A DNA stretch of 64,000 bases, from the NCBI RefSeq assembly GCF_012986595.1, contig NZ_JAAQYM010000009.1, positions 62,001-126,000 on the forward strand. The letters are read 5' to 3'. The stretch is from Pseudomonas koreensis. Its GTDB lineage: Bacteria; Pseudomonadota; Gammaproteobacteria; Pseudomonadales; Pseudomonadaceae. Made by a program: the position numbers and the translations under genes. The notes beneath the pieces are model-generated. The model was given only the letters and a program-made list of their open reading frames with translations, had not been told where the DNA came from and made no database searches. Positions 8,003 to 16,711 of this stretch are shown here, piece by piece; positions within the stretch are counted from its first letter, which is position 1; each line of letters starts with the position of its first letter.

Positions 8003-8463
8003 GGTGCTTTGACAAATTGCAGCTGGCCCAGCGCCTGAGTGGTTGGCTGAGTGATGGTTTGCGACGGCAGGTGCAGGATCAACTGGCCCGACTGCGTGGC
8101 ACGACCGCGCAACTCAACCCGCGCACCGGCCGGAAAAGCGTCCGGGTTGAAGCGCAGGCGAAACGGCAGGATCTGGTTGTTGCCGATCAGGCTGGAACTG
8201 GCGAGCAGGTGTTGCGGGCGCGACTTCTCGTCGATCACCAGCAGCGCCAGTTCGACTTCGGCCCCGGCCGGCACGCCTTGCAAGGTGCCGCTCAGCTCCC
8301 GTTGATAAGCTGGCAGCGGTCCAAGGTCGGCTGCCTCTTTGGCTTTTTTCTGCGCCTGTTGCGGCGCCGGTCCTGGCGTCGGCGGCTGCGGCTTGGGTTT
8401 ATCGCTGCCGCAGGCCACCAGCAGGGCGAAAAGACTGAGCAAAACGAGCGGTCGTAGCGGCAT
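7999..8463 (-). CDS. YbaY-family lipoprotein
   Basis: 154 residues from ATG 8463. The lipobox LVAC puts the lipidated Cys at residue 18, followed by a Pro/Lys/Gln-rich tether (about 20-50). The rest (ELSGTLQGVPAGAEVELALLVIDE ... LPFRLRFNPD) is the beta-sandwich seen in YbaY/type III secretion pilotin-like lipoproteins. The residue after Cys is Gly, which fits outer-membrane sorting. It is the first gene of a two-gene operon with the methyltransferase. The function is unknown. Confidence 0.82.
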   Translation of the reverse strand: MPLRPLVLLSLFALLVACGSDKPKPQPPTPGPAPQQAQKKAKEAADLGPLPAYQRELSGTLQGVPAGAEVELALLVIDEKSRPQHLLASSSLIGNNQILPFRLRFNPDAFPAGARVELRGRATQSGQLILHLPSQTITQPTTQALGQLQFVKAP

Positions 8464-8591
8464 TGGCAGCTCCAGCAAAATGAAATCCATGGATCAAACG
8501 ATCATGGCAGTCTGTATACCGCAAACCCTATGGCTTGTCTTGCCACCGGGATGCGCTACCATGGCCCTCCCTTTTTTTGTTGCCAGCCACC

Positions 8592-9056
8592 ATGCACTGT
8601 CCCTTCTGCGGTGCCAACGACACCAAGGTCATCGACTCGCGTCTGGTCGCCGAGGGCGAACAGGTGCGCCGCCGGCGTGAATGCCTGGCCTGCGGCGAAC
8701 GTTTCACGACGTTCGAGACGGCCGAACTGGTGTTGCCGCGCCTGATCAAAACCGACGGCAGCCGCCAACCGTTCGACGAAGAAAAACTCCGCGCCGGCAT
8801 GCAACGCGCCCTGGAGAAACGTCCGGTGAGCGTCGAGCGCCTCGAATCCTCTCTGGTTCACATCAAGCACAAGCTGCGCGCCACCGGCGAGCGCGAGGTC
8901 AAATCCCTCGTGGTCGGCGAACTGGTGATGGCCGAACTGCAAAAGCTCGATGAAGTGGCCTACATCCGTTTCGCTTCGGTGTATCGCCGCTTCCAGGACC
9001 TCAACGAGTTCCGCGAAGAGATCGACCGCCTCGCCCGCGAACCGGTGAAAGAATGA
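8592..9056 (+). CDS. nrdR: Transcriptional repressor NrdR
   Basis: 154 residues, full length. The N-terminal zinc ribbon is CPFCGANDTKVIDSR...RRRECLACGERFTTFE with four Cys, followed by the ATP-cone (VLPRLIKTDGSRQPFDEEKL). NrdR binds (d)ATP and represses ribonucleotide reductase genes at NrdR boxes. ATG 8592 gives the universal MHCPFCG start. The stop overlaps ribD by four bases, the usual nrdR-rib arrangement in gammaproteobacteria. Confidence 0.97.
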   Translation: MHCPFCGANDTKVIDSRLVAEGEQVRRRRECLACGERFTTFETAELVLPRLIKTDGSRQPFDEEKLRAGMQRALEKRPVSVERLESSLVHIKHKLRATGEREVKSLVVGELVMAELQKLDEVAYIRFASVYRRFQDLNEFREEIDRLAREPVKE

Positions 9057-10186
9057 CCCGCGCCGCCGAGCAGGCCATCCTCGACGCTCACTTCATGGCC
9101 CGCGCGCTGGAACTGGCGCGCAAGGGCCACTACACCACGCACCCCAATCCTCGCGTTGGCTGCGTGATCGTACGCGATGGGCAGATTGTCGGCGAAGGCT
9201 TTCATGAGCGGGCCGGCGAACCCCACGCTGAAGTCCATGCCTTGCGCGCTGCCGGTGAACTGGCCCGGGGCGCGACGGCTTACGTCACCCTTGAGCCGTG
9301 CAGCCACCATGGTCGTACGCCGCCGTGCGCCGACGCGCTGGTGAATGCCGGGCTGGGCCGGGTGGTTGCGGCGATGCGTGATCCGAACCCGCAAGTTGCC
9401 GGGCGAGGCTTGCAGCGTCTGGCCGATGCCGGGATCGCGACTGAAAGCGGTGTGCTGGAGGCTGAGGCGCGCAAACTCAATCAAGGTTTCCTTAAGCGTA
9501 TGGAACATGGCCTGCCGTTCGTGCGGGTCAAGTTGGCCATGAGCCTCGACGGTCGCACGGCGATGGACAGCGGCGAGAGCCAATGGATCACCGGCCCGGC
9601 CGCCCGTTCGGCGGTGCAGCGGCTGCGCGCCCAGGCCAGCGTGGTGCTGACCGGTGCCGACACGGTGCTGGCCGATGGCGCTCGCTTGACCGTGCGCGCC
9701 GACGAGTTGGGCCTGGATGCCGAGCAAACTGCCTTGGCCATGAGCCGTCCCCCGCTGCGGGTGCTGATCGACGGGCGCCTGCGGGTGCCGTTGGATGCGC
9801 CGTTCTTCAAGGCCGGTCCGGCGCTGGTCGCCACCTGCATGGCGGTCGAAGAGCAATACGCCAACGGCCCGGAATGCCTGATCGTGCCGGGTGATGACGG
9901 TCAGGTCGATCTGCATCAACTGCTGATCGAACTGGCCGGCCGTGGCGTCAATGAAGTGCTGGTCGAGGCCGGGCCACGACTGGCCGGCGCCTTTGCCCAG
10001 CTCGGTCTGGTCGACGAGTTCGTGATCTTCATTGCCGGCAAGTTCCTCGGCTCCTCGGCACGGCCGTTGCTGGACTGGCCGTTGGCCTATATGAAGGACG
10101 CTGCGGAGCTGAAAATCACTGAAATCCGCGCGGTTGGCGATGACTGGCGAGTCACTGCGACGCCGGTCCGTTCGGCGAGCGTATAA
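9053..10186 (+). CDS. ribD: Bifunctional riboflavin deaminase-reductase RibD
   Basis: 377 residues. The N-terminal deaminase domain has HAEVHAL and PCSHHGRTPPC, the zinc ligands and proton shuttle. The C-terminal reductase domain starts near VKLAMSLDGRTAM and includes GADTVLAD and VEAGPRLAGAF. It catalyses the second and third steps from the GTP side: deamination of the pyrimidine 5'-phosphate and NADPH-dependent side-chain reduction. The start overlaps nrdR (ATGA). TATAAT at 10182-10187 overlaps the stop and could be an internal -10 for ribE, but no good -35 accompanies it. Confidence 0.97.
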   Translation: MTRAAEQAILDAHFMARALELARKGHYTTHPNPRVGCVIVRDGQIVGEGFHERAGEPHAEVHALRAAGELARGATAYVTLEPCSHHGRTPPCADALVNAGLGRVVAAMRDPNPQVAGRGLQRLADAGIATESGVLEAEARKLNQGFLKRMEHGLPFVRVKLAMSLDGRTAMDSGESQWITGPAARSAVQRLRAQASVVLTGADTVLADGARLTVRADELGLDAEQTALAMSRPPLRVLIDGRLRVPLDAPFFKAGPALVATCMAVEEQYANGPECLIVPGDDGQVDLHQLLIELAGRGVNEVLVEAGPRLAGAFAQLGLVDEFVIFIAGKFLGSSARPLLDWPLAYMKDAAELKITEIRAVGDDWRVTATPVRSASV

Positions 10187-10233
10187 TTCCCGGCCATCGC
10201 CTTAGCGCTGGCTTCGTTCTCAAGGAGAACCCC

Positions 10234-10899
10234 ATGTTTACCGGCATCATCGAATCCATCGGCAGTATCCGTGCACTGACCCCCAAGGGCGGTGATGTAC
10301 GGGTGCACGTCGCAACCGGCAAGCTCGACCTGAGCGATGTCAAGCTCGGCGACAGCATCGCCGTCAACGGCGTGTGCCTGACCGCCGTTGAACTGCCGGG
10401 CGACGGCTTTGCCGCCGACGTCAGCCGCGAAACACTGGACTGCACCGCCATGAATGACCTGAAAAGCGGCAGCCCGGTCAATCTGGAAAAAGCCCTGACC
10501 CCGACCACCCGTCTCGGCGGGCATCTGGTCAGCGGCCACGTCGACGGTGTCGGCGAAGTGGTGTCGCGCAGCGACAATGCCCGCGCCGTGGAATTTCGCA
10601 TCCGCGCGCCGAAAGAACTGGCCAAATACATCGCCCATAAAGGTTCGGTCACCGTCGACGGCACCAGCCTGACCGTGAACGCGGTCGATGGCGCCGAGTT
10701 CCTGCTGACGATCATTCCGCACACCCTGAGCGAAACCATCATGGCGTCCTACAAGCCAGGTCGTCGGGTGAATCTGGAAGTCGACTTGCTGGCGCGTTAT
10801 CTGGAGCGTTTGCTCTTGGGCGACAAGGCCGCAGAGCCGAGCGCTGGCGGCACGATCACTGAAAGCTTTCTGGCCGCCAACGGCTACCTCAAATCCTGA
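10234..10899 (+). CDS. ribE: Riboflavin synthase alpha chain
   Basis: 221 residues made of two homologous barrels. The N-terminal MFTGIIESIG is diagnostic; the first repeat has NGVCLTA and the second VDGTSLTVN. It dismutates two 6,7-dimethyl-8-ribityllumazines to riboflavin and a pyrimidine product, as a trimer. CAAGGAGAACCCC precedes ATG 10234. It lies 47 bases after ribD and 16 before ribBX. Confidence 0.97.
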   Translation: MFTGIIESIGSIRALTPKGGDVRVHVATGKLDLSDVKLGDSIAVNGVCLTAVELPGDGFAADVSRETLDCTAMNDLKSGSPVNLEKALTPTTRLGGHLVSGHVDGVGEVVSRSDNARAVEFRIRAPKELAKYIAHKGSVTVDGTSLTVNAVDGAEFLLTIIPHTLSETIMASYKPGRRVNLEVDLLARYLERLLLGDKAAEPSAGGTITESFLAANGYLKS

Positions 10900-10915
10900 C
10901 TGAAGGGGGTGCCTT

Positions 10916-12007
10916 GTGGCGCTCAATAGCATCGAAGAACTGGTTGAAGACATCCGCCAAGGCAAGATGGTCATCCTCATGGATGACGAAGACCGCGAGA
11001 ACGAAGGCGACCTGATCATGGCCGCCGAATGCTGCCAGGCCGAGCACATCAACTTCATGGCCAAGCACGCCCGTGGCCTGATCTGCATGCCGATGAGCCG
11101 CGAGCGCTGCGAGCTGTTGAAGCTGCCACTGATGGCCCCACGCAACGGTTCCGGTTTCGGCACCAAGTTCACCGTGTCGATCGAAGCCGCCGAAGGCGTC
11201 ACCACCGGGATCTCCGCCGCCGACCGTGCGCGCACCGTGCAAGCGGCCGCCGCCAGAGACGCCAAGGCTGAAGACATCGTCAGCCCGGGGCACATCTTCC
11301 CGCTGATGGCTCAGGCCGGCGGCACCCTCGCGCGCGCCGGCCACACCGAAGCCGCGTGCGACCTGGCGCGCATGGCCGGTTTCGAGCCGAGCGGCGTGAT
11401 CTGCGAAGTGATGAACGACGACGGCACCATGTCCCGCCGCGCCGAACTGGAAGCTTTCGCTGCCGAACACAACATCAAGATCGGCACCATTGCCGACCTG
11501 ATTCACTACCGGATGATCCACGAACGTACCGTTCAGCGGATTGCCGAGCAGCCGCTGGACAGCGAACTGGGCCAATTCAACCTGGTGACCTATCGTGATT
11601 CGGTGGAAGGTGACGTGCACATGGCCCTCACGCTGGGCACCGTTTGCGCCGAAGAGCCGACCCTGGTTCGCGTGCACAACATGGACCCGCTGCGCGACCT
11701 GTTGATGGTCAAGCAACCGGGCCGCTGGAGCCTGCGCGCCGCCATGGCCGCGGTGGCCGAGGCCGGCAGCGGTGTGGTGCTGTTGCTTGGTCACCCGCTG
11801 GACGGCGACGTGCTGCTGGCGCACATCCGCGAAACCGGTGAGCAGGCAGCGCCGAAAAAACCGACCACCTACAGCATCGTCGGTGCCGGTTCGCAGATCC
11901 TGCGTGACCTCGGTGTACGCAAAATGCGCCTGATGTCGGCACCGATGAAATTTAATGCGATATCCGGTTTCGATCTGGAAGTTGTAGAATACGTGCCCTC
12001 CGAATAA
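10916..12007 (+). CDS. ribBX: DHBP synthase with degenerate GTP cyclohydrolase II domain (RibBX)
   Basis: 363 residues from GTG 10916, with GAAGGGGG in front. Residues 1-205 are a normal 3,4-dihydroxy-2-butanone 4-phosphate synthase: DDEDRENEGDL, then SPGHIFPL and RAGHTEAACDLARMAG. The C-terminal 160 residues align with GTP cyclohydrolase II but lack all three zinc cysteines of SECLTGDALFSQRCDC and the RQEGRG loop; instead they read VHNMDPLRDLLMVKQPGRW and LLLGHPLDGD. It should therefore provide only the DHBP activity, with real GCH II from ribA at 15678. The X domain may be structural or regulatory. Confidence 0.93.
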   Translation: MALNSIEELVEDIRQGKMVILMDDEDRENEGDLIMAAECCQAEHINFMAKHARGLICMPMSRERCELLKLPLMAPRNGSGFGTKFTVSIEAAEGVTTGISAADRARTVQAAAARDAKAEDIVSPGHIFPLMAQAGGTLARAGHTEAACDLARMAGFEPSGVICEVMNDDGTMSRRAELEAFAAEHNIKIGTIADLIHYRMIHERTVQRIAEQPLDSELGQFNLVTYRDSVEGDVHMALTLGTVCAEEPTLVRVHNMDPLRDLLMVKQPGRWSLRAAMAAVAEAGSGVVLLLGHPLDGDVLLAHIRETGEQAAPKKPTTYSIVGAGSQILRDLGVRKMRLMSAPMKFNAISGFDLEVVEYVPSE

Positions 12008-12042
12008 TGACCGGTCGTTTTCGGCATTGTTGACATGGATTC

Positions 12043-12135
12043 TTGTGGTGAGGGGATTCATCCCCGACGGCTGCGCAGCAGCCCCTGTTTTGGGACTGCT
12101 ACGCAGTCCATCGGGGATAAATCCCCTCGCCACAG
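12043..12135. repeat. Long inverted repeat, family C REP doublet
   Basis: Outer arms TTGTGGTGAGGGGATTCATC and its near-complement pair over about 25 bases; an inner pair around CTGCGCAGCAG/CTGCTACGCAG extends the hairpin. It sits between ribBX and ribH, inside the riboflavin operon. Confidence 0.85.
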
Positions 12136-12193
12136 CTAATATCACTGAGGGATGCGTACGAGACGCGTCCCGGCTCTTTAAGAGAACTGACGA

Positions 12194-12670
12194 ATGACCC
12201 TGAAGACCATCGAAGGTACCTTCATCGCCCCTAAAGGCCGCTACGCTCTGGTAGTGGGCCGTTTCAACAGCTTCGTGGTTGAAAGCCTGGTCAGCGGTGC
12301 AGTTGATGCCCTGGTTCGCCACGGCGTGAGCGAAAGCGACATCACCATCATCCGCGCACCTGGCGCCTTCGAAATCCCGCTGGTTGCGCAGAAAGTCGCC
12401 CAGAAAGGTGAATTCGCAGCCATCATCGCCCTCGGCGCGGTCATTCGTGGCGGCACCCCGCACTTCGAATACGTGGCAGGCGAGTGCACCAAGGGCCTGG
12501 CCCAGGTGTCCATGGAATTCGGCGTACCGGTCGCTTTCGGCGTCCTGACCGTCGATTCCATCGAGCAAGCCATCGAGCGTTCCGGCACCAAGGCCGGCAA
12601 CAAAGGTGCTGAAGCTGCCCTGTCCGCTCTGGAAATGGTCAGCCTGCTGGCGCAGTTGGAGGCCAAGTGA
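12194..12670 (+). CDS. ribH: 6,7-dimethyl-8-ribityllumazine synthase
   Basis: 158 residues, the usual length. Family motifs: VVGRFNSFVVESLVSGAVDAL (substrate loop), RAPGAFEIP, ALGAVIRGGTPHFEYVAGE with the catalytic His, and FGVLTVDSIEQAIERSG. It condenses the ribityl pyrimidine with DHBP to give lumazine, the substrate of RibE. The spacer from ribBX is 186 bases and is filled by the family C repeat; no FMN riboswitch is apparent. The stop overlaps nusB. Confidence 0.97.
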   Translation: MTLKTIEGTFIAPKGRYALVVGRFNSFVVESLVSGAVDALVRHGVSESDITIIRAPGAFEIPLVAQKVAQKGEFAAIIALGAVIRGGTPHFEYVAGECTKGLAQVSMEFGVPVAFGVLTVDSIEQAIERSGTKAGNKGAEAALSALEMVSLLAQLEAK

Positions 12671-13167
12671 TTAGCGACGATAGCGATCGTTTCAACCCGC
12701 GCGATCCGAAACCTGCGGATGCCGGCAAGCCATCGAAAAGCGTCAAGCGTCGTGAAGCCCGTCAGCTCGCGACTCAGGCTCTGTACCAATTGCACATGGC
12801 CAAGCAGTCGCTGAACGAGATCGAAGCGCAGTTCCGCGTTGATAACGATTTCACCGATGTCGATGGCGCGTATTTCCGCGAAATCCTGCACGGGGTTCCG
12901 GCAAGCCGCACCGAAATCGACAACGCCCTCAAGCCTTGCCTGGACATCGAAATCGAAGAGCTGGACCCGGTTGAACTGGCGGTTCTGCGCCTGTCCACCT
13001 GGGAACTGCTCAAGCGCGTCGATGTGCCGTACCGCGTTGTGATCAACGAAGGTATTGAGCTGGCGAAAGTCTTCGGTTCGACCGACGGCCACAAGTTCGT
13101 CAACGGCGTACTCGACAAGCTGGCTCCGCGCCTGCGTGAAGCTGAAGTCAAGGCGTTCAAGCGCTGA
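12667..13167 (+). CDS. nusB: Transcription antitermination factor NusB
   Basis: 166 residues from GTG 12667 (GTGA overlap with ribH). After a charged, Pro/Lys-rich N-terminal tail of about 27 residues comes the helical NusB core: SVKRREARQLATQALYQLHM, then ILRLSTWELL-like AVLRLSTWELLKRVDVPYRVVINEGIELAKVFG and FVNGVLDKL. NusB with NusE binds boxA RNA and supports antitermination in rRNA operons. The ribH-nusB pairing is standard. Confidence 0.96.
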   Translation: MISDDSDRFNPRDPKPADAGKPSKSVKRREARQLATQALYQLHMAKQSLNEIEAQFRVDNDFTDVDGAYFREILHGVPASRTEIDNALKPCLDIEIEELDPVELAVLRLSTWELLKRVDVPYRVVINEGIELAKVFGSTDGHKFVNGVLDKLAPRLREAEVKAFKR

Positions 13168-13185
13168 TCAGCGCTTGATATCGCA

Positions 13186-14151
13186 ATGGGCGAGTTTGAG
13201 CTGATCCGCAATTTCTTCGCCGCCGCGCCTTGTGCGCAGGGCGGCGAGGGCGTTGCACTGGGGATCGGCGACGACTGCGCCTTGCTGGCGGTTCCCCCCG
13301 GGGAACAGTTGGCGATCTCCACCGATACGCTGGTGGCCGGCGTGCATTTCGCCGATCCCTGCGATCCGTTTCTGCTCGGTCAGCGCTCGCTGGCCGTCGC
13401 GGTCAGCGATCTGGCCGCCATGGGCGCCACGCCCGTTGCCTTTACCCTTGCCCTGACTGTGCCGACGGTGACTGCCGATTGGCTGCAAGCCTATGCCCGC
13501 GGTTTGAACCGTATGGCGCAGAGCTGCGGCATTGCGCTGGTCGGCGGCGACACCACCCGTGGGCCGTTGAGCCTGACGGTCACGGTGTTCGGTCGGGTTC
13601 CGGCCGGCCAGGCGTTGACCCGCAGCGGTGCGCAAGCGGGGGATCTGCTGTGCGTCGGCGGCGAGTTGGGCAATGCCGCTGGCGCCTTGCCGCTGGTGCT
13701 CGGCCAGCGTGAAGCCGAAGCGGAGATCGCCCAGCCCTTGCTCGATCATTACTGGTCGCCACAGCCACAGTTGGCCCTCGGTCAGGCATTGCGTGGCAAA
13801 GCCACTTCGGCGCTGGATATCTCCGATGGTCTGCTCGCCGACTGCGGACATATCGCGCTGGCGTCGCAGATGCGCCTAGAAGTTGAACGCGAGCGCGTAC
13901 CGCTGTCGAACGCTTTAGTGGCGTTTCTCGGCCAGCGCGGCGCGGAGCGTGCGGCATTGAGCGGCGGCGATGACTACGTGCTGGCCTTCACGCTACCGTC
14001 CGTCGAGTTGCCGGCGCTGCTGGCCGATGGCTGGCCGATCCATGTGATCGGGCGGGTGACGCAGGGCCAGGGTGTGGTGCTGCTGGATCGCGAAGGACAC
14101 GACATCACCCCGCAAATCCGGGGCTATCAACATTTTCAGGAGACACCGTGA
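13186..14151 (+). CDS. thiL: Thiamine-monophosphate kinase
   Basis: 321 residues. N-terminal GEFELIRNFFA, then the Mg-ATP site GIGDDCALL, the STDTLVAGVHF motif, AVSDLAAMGATP, GGDTTRGPLSLTVTVFG and the C-terminal GGDDYVLAFT. All belong to the PurM-like ThiL family, which phosphorylates thiamine phosphate to the active diphosphate. It follows nusB by 18 bases and its stop overlaps pgpA, so it belongs to the rib-nusB operon. Confidence 0.96.
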   Translation: MGEFELIRNFFAAAPCAQGGEGVALGIGDDCALLAVPPGEQLAISTDTLVAGVHFADPCDPFLLGQRSLAVAVSDLAAMGATPVAFTLALTVPTVTADWLQAYARGLNRMAQSCGIALVGGDTTRGPLSLTVTVFGRVPAGQALTRSGAQAGDLLCVGGELGNAAGALPLVLGQREAEAEIAQPLLDHYWSPQPQLALGQALRGKATSALDISDGLLADCGHIALASQMRLEVERERVPLSNALVAFLGQRGAERAALSGGDDYVLAFTLPSVELPALLADGWPIHVIGRVTQGQGVVLLDREGHDITPQIRGYQHFQETP

Positions 14152-14651
14152 CAGATCACCCGAAACAGGTTCCGGCCGAATTCGTTCCGCCGTCGGTCTG
14201 GCGCAATCCCTGGCATTTTCTCGCGTTCGGCTTCGGTTCCGGCACCTTGCCGAAAGCGCCGGGCACGTGGGGTTCGTTAGTTGCGCTACCCTTTATCCCG
14301 TTATGGCAGATGTTGCCCGACTGGGGTTACTGGCTGATGCTTGGCATCACCATGCTGTTCGGCTTCTGGCTGTGCGGCAAGGTTGCCGATGATCTGCGGG
14401 TACACGACCACGAAGGCATCGTCTGGGACGAGATGGTCGGAATGTGGATCACCTTGTGGCTGGTGCCGGAAGGCTGGTACTGGTTGCTTGCCGGGTTCCT
14501 GATGTTCCGCTTCTTCGACATTCTCAAGCCGTGGCCGATTCGCTGGATCGACCGGCACGTCCACGGTGGCGTCGGGATCATGCTCGACGACGTGCTGGCC
14601 GGTGTGTTCGCCTGGCTGGCGATGCAGGGGCTGGTGTGGATTTTCGCCTGA
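14148..14651 (+). CDS. pgpA: Phosphatidylglycerophosphatase A
   Basis: 167 residues from GTG 14148 (GTGA overlap with thiL). Motifs GFGSGTLPKAPGTWGSL and DHEGIVWDEMVGMWIT contain the acidic catalytic residues; several hydrophobic helices (PLWQMLPDWGYWLMLGITML, WYWLLAGFLMFRFF) anchor it in the inner membrane; LDDVLAGVFAW ends the domain. It removes the phosphate from phosphatidylglycerol phosphate. Confidence 0.95.
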   Translation: MTDHPKQVPAEFVPPSVWRNPWHFLAFGFGSGTLPKAPGTWGSLVALPFIPLWQMLPDWGYWLMLGITMLFGFWLCGKVADDLRVHDHEGIVWDEMVGMWITLWLVPEGWYWLLAGFLMFRFFDILKPWPIRWIDRHVHGGVGIMLDDVLAGVFAWLAMQGLVWIFA

Positions 14652-14685
14652 TCCGGATTGTCCGGCTTCAGTGAGGAGACTAAGG

Positions 14686-15423
14686 ATGGCTCGACGCTGG
14701 CTGGCGCTGGTGTTTTTTACCTTGCTGGGCACTGTCGCCAGTGCGCAGGAAGCCGCGCCGACGCCTGCGGTCATCCATCTGGCCAGCGAAGACTGGGAAG
14801 ACTACACCGCCGCCGACGGCCATGGCCTGGGCTGGGACGTGCTGCGCAAGGTGTTCGAGCCGGCCGGGGTGAAGCTGGATATCCGCACCGAGCCTTATAC
14901 GCGCTCCGTCGGTCTGGCCGAGCGCGGCGAAGTCGATGCCTGCGTCGGTTCGTATAAAGACGAGGCCAGCGACCTGCTGTACCCGCGCTGGAACTTCGAC
15001 ACCGACCACATCTACGCCCTGGGCCTTGCCAGCAACCCGGCACCGACGCCGGAAACCCTGGGTAGCTATCGATTGGCATGGGTGCGTGGCTACGACTATC
15101 AGAATTATTTGCCCAATGTGAAAAGCTACAACGAGGTCATTCGGCGCACCGGGATCCTGTCGATGCTGACCCACAACCGCGCTGACTATTACATCGATGC
15201 GCAGACCGAAATCGATTACGTGGTCGGCCGGGCCAAGGATCCGACGCAGTTTCGCAAGACCCACATCGCCGAACTGCCGCTGTATCTGTGCTTCGCCGAC
15301 ACGCCGCAGGCACGGACGTTGATGGCGCTGTTCGACAAGCGCATGGAACAGTTGGTGAAGAGCGGCGAACTGAAGCCGGTGTTCGAAAAGTGGAAGCAGC
15401 CGTATCCATTCGAGTCGAACTGA
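14686..15423 (+). CDS. Periplasmic solute-binding-type protein (SBP family 3)
   Basis: 245 residues from ATG 14686, preceded by GAGGAGACTAAGG. A signal peptide ends around TVASAQ. The mature part has the type II periplasmic-binding fold of amino-acid binding proteins: DGHGLGWDVLRKVFEPAG, RSVGLAERGEVDACVGSY, and ALFDKRMEQLVKSGELKPVFEKW at the end. There is no permease or ATPase gene beside it, so it is probably a stand-alone sensor or accessory protein; the ligand is unknown. It follows pgpA by 34 bases. Confidence 0.8.
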   Translation: MARRWLALVFFTLLGTVASAQEAAPTPAVIHLASEDWEDYTAADGHGLGWDVLRKVFEPAGVKLDIRTEPYTRSVGLAERGEVDACVGSYKDEASDLLYPRWNFDTDHIYALGLASNPAPTPETLGSYRLAWVRGYDYQNYLPNVKSYNEVIRRTGILSMLTHNRADYYIDAQTEIDYVVGRAKDPTQFRKTHIAELPLYLCFADTPQARTLMALFDKRMEQLVKSGELKPVFEKWKQPYPFESN

Positions 15424-15452
15424 GTACAGATCTTGTGTCCAGCACTGCCCCC

Positions 15453-15544
15453 CTGTGGGAGCGAGCCTGCTCGCGAAAGCGCTGGGTCAGGCAACACAGA
15501 GATTGAATCTGCCGACGCCTTCGCGAGCAGGCTCGCTCCCACAG
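15453..15544. repeat. REP doublet, family B
   Basis: Two inverted copies of TGTGGGAGCGAGCCTGCTCG around a 45-base spacer, between the binding-protein gene and ribA. Confidence 0.85.
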
Positions 15545-15677
15545 GGATCTGCAATGGCCGGGTGTTATCAAACTTTTTGATCGTTATGCCCGATAATTCA
15601 GCCTAAGCGCCTGCAGGAACCTGCTGTTACAATGCCGGCCTGCGAATCTTCAGACTTTTTAGATCAGGAGCACACCG

Positions 15678-16295
15678 GTGCCTGTCGTTTTTGTCGCCGC
15701 TTCCAAGCTGCCAACGCCTTTTGCGCAATTCACCATGCACGGTTTTCTCGATGAAGCCACCGGCCGCGAGCACGTTGTGCTGAGCCTGGGTGATTTCGCC
15801 GACGGTGCCCCGGTCCTCGGCCGGTTGCACTCCGAGTGTCTGACCGGCGACGCCCTGTTCAGCCAGCGCTGCGATTGCGGCTCGCAACTCGAAGCGGCCC
15901 TCAAGGCCATCGCCCGTGAAGGCCGTGGCGTGCTGCTGTACCTGCGTCAGGAAGGGCGCGGCATCGGTCTGCTGAACAAGATTCGCGCCTACGAGTTGCA
16001 GGACGGCGGTGCCGACACTGTTGAAGCCAACGAGCGTCTGGGCTTTGCTGCCGACCAGCGCGACTACGCCATGTGCCTGCCGATGCTTGAGCACCTGGGC
16101 GTGAAGTCCCTGCGTCTGATGACCAACAACCCGCGCAAGGTCAAAGCCTTGACCGACATGAACATCGTCGTCGCCGAACGCGTTCCGCTGCACACCGGCC
16201 ACAACCCGCACAACAAACTGTACCTGGCGACCAAGGCCAGCAAGCTCGACCACATGATGGGCAACGAGCATCAGGGCGAGGTAGACCGCGCGTGA
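15678..16295 (+). CDS. ribA: GTP cyclohydrolase II
   Basis: 205 residues from GTG 15678, with AGGAG seven bases upstream. The zinc-binding motif SECLTGDALFSQRCDCG has all three Cys, followed by LRQEGRGIGLLNKI (catalytic loop) and MTNNPRKVKAL. It opens the riboflavin pathway by converting GTP to the diaminopyrimidine substrate of RibD. It is separate from the main rib cluster and supplies the activity that the RibBX C-terminal domain has lost. The stop overlaps the next gene (GTGA). Confidence 0.97.
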   Translation: MPVVFVAASKLPTPFAQFTMHGFLDEATGREHVVLSLGDFADGAPVLGRLHSECLTGDALFSQRCDCGSQLEAALKAIAREGRGVLLYLRQEGRGIGLLNKIRAYELQDGGADTVEANERLGFAADQRDYAMCLPMLEHLGVKSLRLMTNNPRKVKALTDMNIVVAERVPLHTGHNPHNKLYLATKASKLDHMMGNEHQGEVDRA

Positions 16296-16711
16296 CTCGC
16301 GGTCAGGTGCGACGCCGTCTGGCAGTCGACTGGTGGAAATACCTGGCGCTGGCACTGGTGCCGCTGTTCGTTCTCAACGGCCTGTTCGGCCAGGGCGAAG
16401 GCATTCTGCCGGTGCTGGCCATGCCAATGTTCATCGCCGGCGTGGCCTCGATGTTTGTCAGCCTGAAGTTTTTCGGCCGCTACAAGCACGCGCTGATCGC
16501 CACGCAGAAAGCCCTCGATACCCCTGATGAACCGGCGGCCTGGATTGCGTTGGCGGCCCAGCGTCGTCATGCATTCCTCGCGGCGGCATTGCCGGCGTGG
16601 ATCGGTGCACTGGCGGTGTTCGTCGGCCTCGAAGCGGTGCCGTTGATGCTGTTGGCGCTGTCCACAGCCGTGCTGTTCTACCTCTATCGCATTCCGCGTC
16701 AGCTCGGCTGA
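16292..16711 (+). CDS. Small inner-membrane protein of unknown function
   Basis: 139 residues from GTG 16292, coupled to ribA by a four-base overlap and to btuF by one base. Four hydrophobic segments are visible: YLALALVPLFVLNGLFG, PVLAMPMFIAGVASMFV, AFLAAALPAWIGALAVFV and AVPLMLLALSTAVLFYLY. It is too short for a transporter of the MFS type, a name sometimes given to relatives. The position between ribA and the B12-binding protein gene hints at a link to cofactor uptake, but nothing in the sequence shows this. Confidence 0.75.
   Translation: MTRGQVRRRLAVDWWKYLALALVPLFVLNGLFGQGEGILPVLAMPMFIAGVASMFVSLKFFGRYKHALIATQKALDTPDEPAAWIALAAQRRHAFLAAALPAWIGALAVFVGLEAVPLMLLALSTAVLFYLYRIPRQLG

Noticed and set aside
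12008..12193. FMN riboswitch before ribH
   Set aside because: The gap is a REP-type inverted repeat; the conserved RFN helices are not visible.
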